Virus record (IMG/VR): IMGVR_UViG_3300005613_000383
Span: 1-25,316 of that record
DNA: 25,316 bases
Reading direction: 5' to 3' (one strand)
From: a virus
Shown here: positions 7,519 to 13,897 of the stretch, piece by piece
Numbering within the stretch: position 1 is the first letter of the stretch
How the letters are laid out: each line of letters starts with the position of its first letter
Program-made: the position numbers and the translations under genes
Notes under the pieces: model-generated
Database searches by the model: none
Told to the model about the DNA's origin: nothing
What the model saw: the letters and a program-made list of their open reading frames with translations, nothing else

Positions 7519-7914
7519 TTGAAGGTTTACGGACCCTATACCCGCAAGGACGGAAGGCAGATTGTTGTCTTTTACAAGGACGGCAAAGGCAAGACCGTGA
7601 GCTATCCCAAGTATCTGCTTGAGCAGAAACTAGGTAGAGCACTTCTTGCTCACGAGACATGTGATCACATTGATAATGATCACACCAACAACTGTCTCGA
7701 TAACCTGCAGGTTTTGTCTCGTGCGGACAATGCTCGTAAGAGCCAAGCTCTACGACCTGCTGAACTTGGAACTTTTACATGCCCCGTGTGTAATTGTTCG
7801 TTTACTAAGCCTATGAACTATGTCAAACACAATCTAAAACAGAACAAGTCCGGTCCTTATTGCTCCAGATCTTGTGCTGGTAAAGGCGGCCATCCATCTA
7901 ACAAGCCCGCTTAG
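7519..7914 (+). CDS. HNH homing-type endonuclease
   Basis: A 131-residue protein. The HNH core is at about residues 45-66: HETCDHIDNDHTNNCLDNLQ, with the metal-binding His pairs and Asn of phage HNH nucleases. A C-terminal zinc finger follows (C88, C91, C115, C119). Such proteins nick or cut DNA and spread as free-standing mobile genes. The start is uncertain: a stop lies in frame at 7489-7491 and the only usual initiator before the domain is TTG at 7519. Its stop codon (7912-7914) lies inside the following tRNA gene, so the last ten bases code for both. The zinc finger resembles the N-terminal part of the protein on the other side of the tRNA (8044-8538). Confidence 0.85.
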   Translation: MKVYGPYTRKDGRQIVVFYKDGKGKTVSYPKYLLEQKLGRALLAHETCDHIDNDHTNNCLDNLQVLSRADNARKSQALRPAELGTFTCPVCNCSFTKPMNYVKHNLKQNKSGPYCSRSCAGKGGHPSNKPA

Positions 7915-7979
7915 CCCAATTGGTAGCAGGCAACAGATTTAAGCTCTGTTCAGTGTCGGTTCGAATCCGACAGCGGGTA
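7905..7979 (+). tRNA. tRNA with UAA anticodon and short variable loop
   Basis: Full cloverleaf: acceptor 7905-7911/7972-7978 (GCCCGCT/AGCGGGT, first pair G-U), a D arm with a 3-bp stem and a GG-containing loop, anticodon stem 7933-7937/7945-7949 (ACAGA/TCTGT), loop TTTAAGC with anticodon TAA at 7940-7942, a five-base variable loop, T stem 7955-7959/7967-7971 and T loop TTCGAAT. Discriminator A at 7979; no CCA encoded. UAA would read UUA (Leu), but bacterial tRNA-Leu normally has a long variable arm, absent here. The amino acid charged is therefore uncertain. The first ten bases overlap the HNH gene. Confidence 0.85.
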
Positions 7980-8032
7980 TTAAAATCCCTCGACCTGCAA
8001 AGGTCATGCGAGTTCAAGTCTCGCCTCAGGCA
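7980..8032 (+). pseudogene. 3' half of a class II tRNA-Leu(UAA); possible att core
   Basis: Directly abutting the intact tRNA is a sequence that matches the 3' half of bacterial tRNA-Leu(UAA): anticodon-loop remainder TTAAAA and TCCCT (7980-7990), a class II variable arm with stem ACCT/AGGT around GCAA (7993-8004), a perfect T arm GCGAG-TTCAAGT-CTCGC (8008-8024) and the acceptor 3' strand CTCAGGC plus A73 (8025-8032). The matching 5' acceptor GCCTGAG and D arm are absent. Phages that integrate into tRNA genes carry such 3' halves as attP, and a tRNA-Leu target is known for cyanopodoviruses, but no integrase lies in the window. A decayed second tRNA is the alternative. Confidence 0.75.
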
Positions 8033-8043
8033 TTTCATTTCTT

Positions 8044-8538
8044 ATGGCACTCCGAACTTCTACTTCTTGGGTTGAGCTGACTTGCGATTGCTGTGGAGTT
8101 AAGTTCAAACGCAGAGCTTCCGAGCATCGTTCAAATCAAAAGAAAGGACGTACCAAGACTTTCTGTTCTTCTGTGTGTGCTGGCAAGACGCCGCCTAGGT
8201 TCTATGAGCGCAAGACAGAACCAGAACGGATTAAAGCGGCTCGTGACGGATTAAGAGAAAAGTGTCCTAATTGCGGTGAAAGGTTTTTAGCTGTTGTAGA
8301 CACCAGGCTTAACAAGCAAGGTCACCGACGTCGCAAGAAACACTGTCTTAACTGTAATTACCGTCTGACCACAATTGAGCTGCCGGAAACAGAAGCCCAT
8401 ACGCTTGTGGACAAAAGTTCACTCATTTGCCAAATGTGCATGCACAACGATCGAGAAAAGATGTGCTGCGATTTTGAAACTCCTGAGTACATGACCCCTG
8501 ATTCACAAGATTGCAATTTGTTTAAGAAGCGGACTTAA
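8044..8538 (+). CDS. Zinc protein with NrdR-type ribbon
   Basis: A 164-residue protein with three cysteine clusters. Residues 14-45 (C14, C17, C41, C45; ending FCSSVCAGK) look like the zinc finger at the C-terminus of the HNH protein encoded just before the tRNA. Residues 73-112 follow the NrdR zinc-ribbon pattern: CPNCGERF, VVDTR, GHRRRKK, CLNCNYR and TTIE. NrdR is the repressor of ribonucleotide reductase genes, but the ATP-cone that normally follows is missing. The C-terminal part (residues 129-157) has a third cluster (CQMC, CC and DCNLF). It is probably DNA-binding; whether it regulates genes or is a derivative of a mobile endonuclease is open. Confidence 0.75.
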   Translation: MALRTSTSWVELTCDCCGVKFKRRASEHRSNQKKGRTKTFCSSVCAGKTPPRFYERKTEPERIKAARDGLREKCPNCGERFLAVVDTRLNKQGHRRRKKHCLNCNYRLTTIELPETEAHTLVDKSSLICQMCMHNDREKMCCDFETPEYMTPDSQDCNLFKKRT

Positions 8539-8583
8539 CAGCCTTTCACGCACGTTAATATTTATCAAGTTGTTTATTTCTCT

Positions 8584-8772
8584 GTGGAAGAGAGGAAGTG
8601 GATCAAGGGAGTTAGAGGCGGTGAGTACTACATCAATGAACTAGGTGTCAAAATATACAAAAAAGACCAGAGCAAACAGTATCCACGTAAGTTCAAACCG
8701 AAGCGAGGTGCTTTCTACAGGCATCTTCGAAGTCAGATTGATTCAGATGGCGATAATTTGAATTTGTGTTAG
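8584..8772 (+). CDS. Small basic hypothetical protein
   Basis: A 62-residue protein from GTG. It is rich in Lys, Arg and Tyr (GEYYINELGVKIYKKD, then KFKPKRGAFYRHLRSQ), with an acidic last ten residues ending in Cys. The net positive charge suggests nucleic-acid contact, but no domain is recognised. It precedes the glycosyltransferase at 8796 by about 23 bp. Confidence 0.5.
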   Translation: MEERKWIKGVRGGEYYINELGVKIYKKDQSKQYPRKFKPKRGAFYRHLRSQIDSDGDNLNLC

Positions 8773-8795
8773 CATGCTGCTACTGCTGATGCTTC

Positions 8796-9566
8796 ATGAA
8801 TAGCATTCCTGTTCTGGGTACTGCGATCGTTAATACTCCTTACTGGTTACATCGGCTCTACATGAGTATCGATTATCCAGTCGAAAACTTTGTTGTCTTC
8901 AATAACAACGGTCGCGGTCAGATTACCCATGAAGTTGACCTGCTTAAGGAGATACCTAACAACAACGTAAAGAACGTCCACATCTGTCACTTGCCTGCGA
9001 ATGTCGGGTGCAGCGGTGCTTGGAACTTAATTATCAAAAGTTTCCTGAAAGCTCCTTACTGGGTCATCTCAAACCACGACGTAAAGTTTGAACCTGGTTT
9101 TCTAAAGGAGATGAATGAGAAGGCTCAAGATCAGGAAGTTGGTATTGTCCACGGTTCAGGCGGTGGTTGGGATATCTTCTTGCTGAAAGACTGGATGGTT
9201 CAGAAGTACGGTCTCTTTGACGAGAATCTATACCCCGGTTATTGCGAAGATATGGACTACGGGATGAGGTTCATCCACGACGACGTCAAGCGAATACTTG
9301 ATCTTGAGGCTGATTACTACCACGGTTCTAAAAAGAACGATTATTCCGATGGCTCACAGACTTGGCGGTCCGAACCAGCTATTGCTCAAGGTATCCATGT
9401 AGCTCACGAGCTAAACAAGCAGTATCTGCATTTGAAGTGGAACGAGGCGTGGCAAGGACACGTTGAGGGAGAAACTTATAAAACTCCCTTCAATCTTCAA
9501 GAAATGCCGTTGAGTTTCACGACATTCGATTTAAGCTTTGTCCGCCGCAAGCATCTTGGTTTCTGA
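8796..9566 (+). CDS. Glycosyltransferase, GT2-like
   Basis: A 256-residue GT-A-type protein. The start SIPVLGTAIVNTPYWLHRL, the VFNNNGRG segment near residue 35, NVGCSGAWNLIIKS near 69-82 and PYWVISNHDVKFEPG near 87-101 match the nucleotide-sugar-binding half of family 2-like enzymes of phages and large algal viruses. NHDV stands where the metal-binding DxD is usually found. FDENLYPGYCEDMDYGMR near 140-158 is the typical acceptor-side ED(Y) motif. It should transfer a sugar to a virion or envelope glycan; sugar and acceptor are unknown. The methyltransferase-like gene at 9568 starts one base after its stop. Confidence 0.8.
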   Translation: MNSIPVLGTAIVNTPYWLHRLYMSIDYPVENFVVFNNNGRGQITHEVDLLKEIPNNNVKNVHICHLPANVGCSGAWNLIIKSFLKAPYWVISNHDVKFEPGFLKEMNEKAQDQEVGIVHGSGGGWDIFLLKDWMVQKYGLFDENLYPGYCEDMDYGMRFIHDDVKRILDLEADYYHGSKKNDYSDGSQTWRSEPAIAQGIHVAHELNKQYLHLKWNEAWQGHVEGETYKTPFNLQEMPLSFTTFDLSFVRRKHLGF

Positions 9567-9567
9567 C

Positions 9568-10251
9568 ATGAATTCTGTACGTCACCGTATCCCTAGTGAG
9601 TGCTGGTCTGTAGACGACGATGCAGCTGCTCAAAAGTTTGATGACTGGGATTATGTTCTCAAGAGCGTTAAAACTGCATCTGAGTGTCGTATATCTTGTG
9701 ATAATCCTTTCGCTAACTGTCTGCCTGGCGATCACTACAGGCTTTTGGCTGGTCTCATTTTTAATCTCGACCGCAGCCAAGGACCACTTAGTTTGGTCGA
9801 CATTGGTACACACTACGGAACTTCTGCTCGCGTAATGCTTGATTACTCGCCTGACGAGGATCAGGTGACTACGTTTGATGTCGCTTCGTGGAAAACCTAC
9901 GAGACAACTTATTTAACTGAAAGCGATTTTGAGAGCGGGAGACTTACGCAACACCTTGAAGACCTTAAGAAAAGTGAGGTATTCAACCGGTTCGTAAAAC
10001 TCTTGGTTAACGCGGACTTCATTATGTGCGATGGGCCTAAAGACGGTACTTTCGAAAGGACGTTCTATAGTCTGTTAACAAACGTAAAATTCCCTAAGAA
10101 GAACCGTTGGCTGCTTCTTGATGACATTCGGTTCCCGAGCGAGATGCCTTCTTGGCGTTTAATTAGCTCTCCGAAGATCGATTTGACATCTTTTGGTCAT
10201 TTCAGCGGTACTGGTTTAGTCAACATCTCTGAAGGACTCAAGCTTGGGTAA
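9568..10251 (+). CDS. Methyltransferase-like protein
   Basis: A 227-residue protein; I start it at the ATG one base after the preceding stop rather than at a TTG further upstream. LVDIGTHYGTSARVM at about residues 76-90 is a SAM-binding motif I, followed by VTTFDVASW at about 100-108. MCDGPKDGTFE and RWLLLDDIRFP further on fit motifs IV and V of Rossmann methyltransferases. The organisation resembles the 6697-7413 protein, although they do not look like close copies. It probably acts on the same glycan as its glycosyltransferase neighbour. The HTH gene begins within its stop (TAATG). Confidence 0.7.
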   Translation: MNSVRHRIPSECWSVDDDAAAQKFDDWDYVLKSVKTASECRISCDNPFANCLPGDHYRLLAGLIFNLDRSQGPLSLVDIGTHYGTSARVMLDYSPDEDQVTTFDVASWKTYETTYLTESDFESGRLTQHLEDLKKSEVFNRFVKLLVNADFIMCDGPKDGTFERTFYSLLTNVKFPKKNRWLLLDDIRFPSEMPSWRLISSPKIDLTSFGHFSGTGLVNISEGLKLG

Positions 10252-10523
10252 TGCCTTTTTACTCCGCACATACAGCTAGTGGTTATTTAATTAATAACCT
10301 CAAAGACTTACTCACGCAGAAGGATATTTCTTCTTTTGCGTTGAGTAAGCAGGCTTGTCTTTCGCCAACAACGACTAGAAAAATATGCACTGACGAGCGC
10401 TATATTCCATCTCCGGATGTACTTGAGAAGATCTGCTTGACGTTAGATGTTTCTCCCGGCGACGTTTTGGCAATACAGAGTACAATGGGGTTATCTGTTG
10501 CTGTAGGTTCCGGTGTTTTCTAG
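10251..10523 (+). CDS. Xre/Cro-type HTH protein
   Basis: A 90-residue protein starting in a TAATG overlap. Residues about 15-75 form a Xre-like helix-turn-helix domain: LKDLLTQKDISSFALSKQA, then LSPTTTRKICTDE as the recognition helix region, and PSPDVLEKICLTLDVSPGDV. This matches the short HTH family with a C-terminal LDV-x-P-GD segment. The tail after residue 75 is short and hydrophobic. It may repress or activate phage genes, but its place between a methyltransferase and virion genes is unusual for a main repressor. The next gene starts inside its 3' end. Confidence 0.75.
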   Translation: MPFYSAHTASGYLINNLKDLLTQKDISSFALSKQACLSPTTTRKICTDERYIPSPDVLEKICLTLDVSPGDVLAIQSTMGLSVAVGSGVF

Positions 10524-11019
10524 GGAAGATTACGCTTTTGCGGCTCGTTTACTCGGTCTTCCGACGCCGATTACTCCGGACGAGCAAGCTGCTGCAGCCC
10601 CCGTGGTTGCTGATGTTCTTCGTAAATTTGCTCAAGGACGGGCTCCGAATCTAGAAGGTGAGCCTGGCGGCATGTATACCGGGGCCACACGGTCAATCAA
10701 CTCTTACCCAGATGTTGATGACCCGATGGGTCGCAATCAATTAGCTGCACGTTTGCGTGTTGAAGAGGTTGAACCTCCCTCAATGGACCCGGTTCTCGTC
10801 GAGCTTCTTGAACGAGTCTGCCAGCGTCCCGATCTTATGGATGAGATGCTGATGTTCCTGGACATGTTGGAGCAGCAGAGCAACATGCACATGGACGAAC
10901 TTTCTTCTCAGCGTCCTGCCGAATACGACACCCCCAACATGGGTGCTAACTATTCGATGCTGAATGCACCGTCAAGTAACAACATTCCTCCTTCTATTCA
11001 GTATCAACAACTGAGCTGA
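10513..11019 (+). CDS. Hypothetical virion-region protein
   Basis: A 168-residue protein from a GTG that overlaps the HTH gene by 11 bases. It is acidic and rich in Met, Pro and Glu. A helical N-terminal part (SREDYAFAARLLGLP, DEQAAAAPVVADVLRKFAQG) is followed by a Gly/Pro linker and a Met-rich helix (DEMLMFLDMLEQQSNMHMDE); the last 40 residues are Asn/Ser/Pro-rich and probably disordered. There is no known domain. It starts a chain of overlapping genes to 13897, likely encoding minor head, tail or ejection proteins. Confidence 0.65.
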   Translation: MFSREDYAFAARLLGLPTPITPDEQAAAAPVVADVLRKFAQGRAPNLEGEPGGMYTGATRSINSYPDVDDPMGRNQLAARLRVEEVEPPSMDPVLVELLERVCQRPDLMDEMLMFLDMLEQQSNMHMDELSSQRPAEYDTPNMGANYSMLNAPSSNNIPPSIQYQQLS

Positions 11020-11255
11020 TGAACCACCGCGAACAACAACTACGCGAACGGGACATTCGAAACGATGTTCCCGGTGTGGACCCTAATGAGTTTTTGCGTC
11101 GTTATCTAGCTTCTAATTTCCCGCAGACAGCTGCTATTGCTTCTAAACAACAAAGGGAAACAGAAGTTGCACCGATGCTTCCTGGTGAAAATGATTTAAA
11201 ATCGATAAAGAAACCGCTTAGCGGAACACAGTACGACAAACCTGGAGTTAACTGA
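11019..11255 (+). CDS. Small hypothetical protein
   Basis: A 78-residue hydrophilic protein with a TGATG start overlap at its front and the same at its end, so it is tightly coupled to both neighbours. The N-terminus is Arg/Glu/Gln-rich (REQQLRERDIRND) and the C-terminus is polar and Pro/Lys-rich (KSIKKPLSGTQYDKPG). No membrane segment or motif is recognised. It is likely a small virion or assembly component. Confidence 0.6.
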   Translation: MNHREQQLRERDIRNDVPGVDPNEFLRRYLASNFPQTAAIASKQQRETEVAPMLPGENDLKSIKKPLSGTQYDKPGVN

Positions 11256-11770
11256 TGGCTGGTCCTCTTCTTCCTACTGCTGCTGCTGCTCCCGCTACTG
11301 CTACTGCTGCTGTCGGTACTCCTGCTGGATTCAAAACAGCACTTGCTGCTGATATTCTGACCCAAATGGGGGTTAGAGGTTTAGATTCTTTATTTGGCAA
11401 TAAGGCAGCCTCTGTTACCGGAAGTAACTCAAAATTCACGATTACAGCAAATGATTTACTTGCTTTCGAGCAATGGGCTGCAGGTGAAAACTATAGACGT
11501 AGTTTGATTGGACAACCTCCGATCGACGTGCAGGCAAAATTAAAAGAAGCAATCGCTCTCAACAACAAATATTTAGAAGAGTCCTCACGTAGAGACGCTT
11601 ACTTAGCACGCGTAAGAGGTGAGCAGGAGAATATCGGTCAAGCTATTTCTTCTCTCGGTAGCTTGGGCTCAGAAGGAGAAAGAACTCTGCAAACCGCAAT
11701 TAATAAAGTTTTAGCTCAAGATCCAGTAGGATCTAATCAAGCTCTTGCCAACTTAAGCAGAGGTTTTTGA
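11255..11770 (+). CDS. Hypothetical virion-region protein
   Basis: A 171-residue protein starting in a TGATG overlap. The first 35 residues are Ala/Thr/Pro-rich and come from a GCT/ACT triplet tract. A GFKTALAADILTQMG helix follows, then AFEQWAAGENYRRSLIGQPP and a long charged helix (AKLKEAIALNNKYLEESSRR, AYLARVRGEQENIGQA) that may form a coiled coil. The helical make-up fits a small internal virion protein. I recognise no family. Confidence 0.65.
   Translation: MAGPLLPTAAAAPATATAAVGTPAGFKTALAADILTQMGVRGLDSLFGNKAASVTGSNSKFTITANDLLAFEQWAAGENYRRSLIGQPPIDVQAKLKEAIALNNKYLEESSRRDAYLARVRGEQENIGQAISSLGSLGSEGERTLQTAINKVLAQDPVGSNQALANLSRGF
11274..11313 (+). repeat. GCT/ACT triplet tract
   Basis: About 40 bases made almost wholly of GCT and ACT triplets with a few substitutions, coding for Ala/Thr with Pro near the start of the 11255 gene. 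Slippage here would add or remove whole codons and so leave the frame intact. Confidence 0.6.
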
Positions 11771-11772
11771 TT

Positions 11773-12516
11773 ATGGATAACCAAATTAAATTCGACAATC
11801 TTAACCCATTTATTAAAGCAGTAATGGGAGGATCGCAAGGTTCTGACCAACAGCTTAACCTTGCAAACGTGCAATTTTTCCCTGGACCGATGGATCGGGC
11901 GCTCAGGGATATTACTCGCGGAGCAGGCTCAGCTATTGAGAGGGGTTATGGTCAGTTGGATAAAAATGTTTTTGGTGGACTCCTGCCTGGAGGAGCTGAA
12001 AGTGTGGTCGGAAAGATGAAACGTTCGTTAGGTGATATTCCTGTTGCTCAACAAACACCACAGGCGACTCCTCAAGCACAACCTCCTGCAACGGCTACAC
12101 CAGAGCCGTCAACAAGATTACCAGGCGATCAGCCGTTAAATACGACCAGTCAGTTGGGTGGTCTTGTTGATGTTCTTCGGGATGAAATTGAAGAACGAGG
12201 TCGCAGACAAGATCGAATTACTTCTCCTGAGTACTTAGACGCCGCAATGCGTCGTAGGCAACAGGAATTAGCGTACGCCACCGATCTTCTTTCAAAGGCC
12301 CAGATGGGTCAGATGAGGGAGAAGACTCGTCGTGATGTAATTGACGGGTGGCGCAAGATCCAGCAAGAAAAGATCCGTGCCAACACCGTCATGGCAACAG
12401 CCATGATGAACACCGCTTATCTCGCTGCGACTCCTAACGCTAACGTTTTAAGTGCATTGAACGTCGCATCTGATTCTGCAATGCGTGCTTTCCAACCCGG
12501 CCAGGCGGTGAACTAA
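11773..12516 (+). CDS. Hypothetical virion-region protein
   Basis: A 247-residue protein; I start it at the ATG two bases after the preceding stop, although an overlapping TTG six bases upstream is in frame. Residues 1-80 contain Gly-rich segments (GGSQGSDQQ, RGAGSAIERGYG, GGLLPGGAE). Residues about 94-125 are a Pro/Ala/Thr/Gln linker. From about 130 on it is helical and charged (LVDVLRDEIEERGRRQDRI, RRRQQELAYATDLLSKAQM, REKTRRDVIDGWRKIQQEK), then an Ala/Asn-rich end. It fits a linker-containing virion or ejection protein; there is no definite family. Confidence 0.65.
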   Translation: MDNQIKFDNLNPFIKAVMGGSQGSDQQLNLANVQFFPGPMDRALRDITRGAGSAIERGYGQLDKNVFGGLLPGGAESVVGKMKRSLGDIPVAQQTPQATPQAQPPATATPEPSTRLPGDQPLNTTSQLGGLVDVLRDEIEERGRRQDRITSPEYLDAAMRRRQQELAYATDLLSKAQMGQMREKTRRDVIDGWRKIQQEKIRANTVMATAMMNTAYLAATPNANVLSALNVASDSAMRAFQPGQAVN

Positions 12517-12518
12517 TC

Positions 12519-13376
12519 ATGTTTATGCCACTTGTTGAGCTATCCTCCACGCTCCTTCCCCATCTTCATTTTGGGATTTTTCCGGCTTTAGCAGCTGCTG
12601 CTCCAACGATTGGTGCTATCGGCGCTGGCTTAGGCGGTGCTGCTTCATTAATTGGTGCAGTCAAGGGAGGCGGCTCGTCCGGAGGTGGCGGTGGAGGATC
12701 AGCACAACCAGCTATTCCTGGTGATTACTTTGCACTCTATGGTTCTCAAGCTGCAGCAGCAAACGTACCACTTACTATTGCAGCTCAGCGCTTTGCACAG
12801 CAATCAGGTGCAAACATTGGTGCTTTAGCTTCATATATCGAGGGTTTGAGTTCTGGTCAGAAGACTATTCTCAAGGACGCAGCGATGGATTCCCAGGCTG
12901 CTCGTGAGTTGCAGTCACGAGAAGTTGCAGGAATGCTTGATGCTGGTCGTCGATTAGCTCAAGAAGTCGGCTCGATGAAGACGGCTACTGAGATGCTTAA
13001 TCCTACGTTTGCTCAAAAAGCTGCATCGGATGCTCTGAATGCCGACAACCAGCTTGGTTTAGCTCTTGGTGGAACTAATTTAGGTATCAAAGCTGCCCAA
13101 GAGGGAGCCAAGATCAATATTGCTCAAAAGTACAGCGATACTCTGGCTAACATGCTGGGCACCAGGGCTCTCACGGAAGGAAATCTGGCGACAGGCGCAC
13201 AGCGTATTGCAGGTGCTCTTGCTCTCAACGACGCTACTACGATCAGTGATTTGACTCGTAACCAAGCAAGAGTTAAAGGCGATATCGCTAAGATTCGCGC
13301 TGGCGCTGAAGCTACCAAAGATCTCCGTCGTAATGCCATGGGCATTGCTATGTCAGGTCACAACTTCTTTGCATGA
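12519..13376 (+). CDS. Glycine-rich internal virion-type protein
   Basis: A 285-residue protein. Residues about 15-49 form a hydrophobic Ala/Gly/Ile stretch (AAAPTIGAIGAGLGGAASLI) followed by a Gly/Ser run near 50-60. The rest is Ala-rich and helical with many Gln residues (QRFAQQSGANIGALASYIEG, ELQSREVAGMLDAGRRLAQE) and repeated AQ/AN turns. This build resembles the T7 gp14-like or P22 gp7-like ejection proteins of podoviruses, which insert into the host envelope to pass DNA. The assignment is by composition only. Its stop overlaps the next start (ATGA). Confidence 0.65.
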   Translation: MFMPLVELSSTLLPHLHFGIFPALAAAAPTIGAIGAGLGGAASLIGAVKGGGSSGGGGGGSAQPAIPGDYFALYGSQAAAANVPLTIAAQRFAQQSGANIGALASYIEGLSSGQKTILKDAAMDSQAARELQSREVAGMLDAGRRLAQEVGSMKTATEMLNPTFAQKAASDALNADNQLGLALGGTNLGIKAAQEGAKINIAQKYSDTLANMLGTRALTEGNLATGAQRIAGALALNDATTISDLTRNQARVKGDIAKIRAGAEATKDLRRNAMGIAMSGHNFFA

Positions 13377-13897
13377 TTGATACTGAAGTCCGAGCCACTG
13401 TGGCCGATTGGCTGCAGTCTCTCGACAAAACCCAGAAAGACTCGTTTCTTCACTACGCGAAAAACGCCACGAGTGATATTGAGTCTTATCTGTATGCACG
13501 TTTCATGCGACCTTCGTATGAAGGTTCGATTGCAGATATCACTGCTTGGATTCAAGAGAAATACCCCAAGCAAGACTTACGTAAGGTCTTGTTAATCGAG
13601 ATCGATTCTTTGAAGACTGATATCGATAACGTAAGGCAGATGACCCTTACAGGCATGCTTGACCATGCAACGGCAGCGACGAAAATCAGCGTATTACAAA
13701 AAGAACTCCGCTCACATATTCAGGCCGTACGACAGCTCACTGACGGTCTTGATCGCCGTGGCCTTCTACTTGCTGGTGCGGATCGTTGTTTACGTGAGCT
13801 TCTGAATAGTTTTGAGGACGCCCCAACTGTGGCATCCCTGTTAGAGGACGCCTCGTTGGTTGTGTGGTCAACTATTGAGCGCGAAGAGAAGTCCTAA
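13373..13897 (+). CDS. Possible small terminase subunit
   Basis: A 174-residue helical protein starting in an ATGA overlap. A short N-terminal helical domain (ADWLQSLDKTQKDSFLHYAK; SIADITAWIQEKYPKQDLRK) could be the DNA-binding part, followed by long helices (LLIEIDSLKTDIDNVRQMT, TKISVLQKELRSHIQAVRQL) that could form the ring-forming core. It is the last plus-strand gene before the large terminase; only a minus-strand pair separates them. Size and helix pattern fit a small terminase, but no decisive motif is seen. Its 3' end overlaps the convergent propeller gene by four bases. Confidence 0.5.
   Translation: MIDTEVRATVADWLQSLDKTQKDSFLHYAKNATSDIESYLYARFMRPSYEGSIADITAWIQEKYPKQDLRKVLLIEIDSLKTDIDNVRQMTLTGMLDHATAATKISVLQKELRSHIQAVRQLTDGLDRRGLLLAGADRCLRELLNSFEDAPTVASLLEDASLVVWSTIEREEKS

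Noticed and set aside
7992-8005. GACCTGCAAAGGTC read as a tRNA-Cys anticodon arm (GCA)
   Set aside because: The loop would be too short; the sequence fits better as the long variable arm of a class II tRNA-Leu whose anticodon remainder lies just before it.
9538-9567. Upstream TTG start for the methyltransferase-like gene
   Set aside because: It would overlap the glycosyltransferase gene by 29 bases, while an ATG lies one base after that stop.
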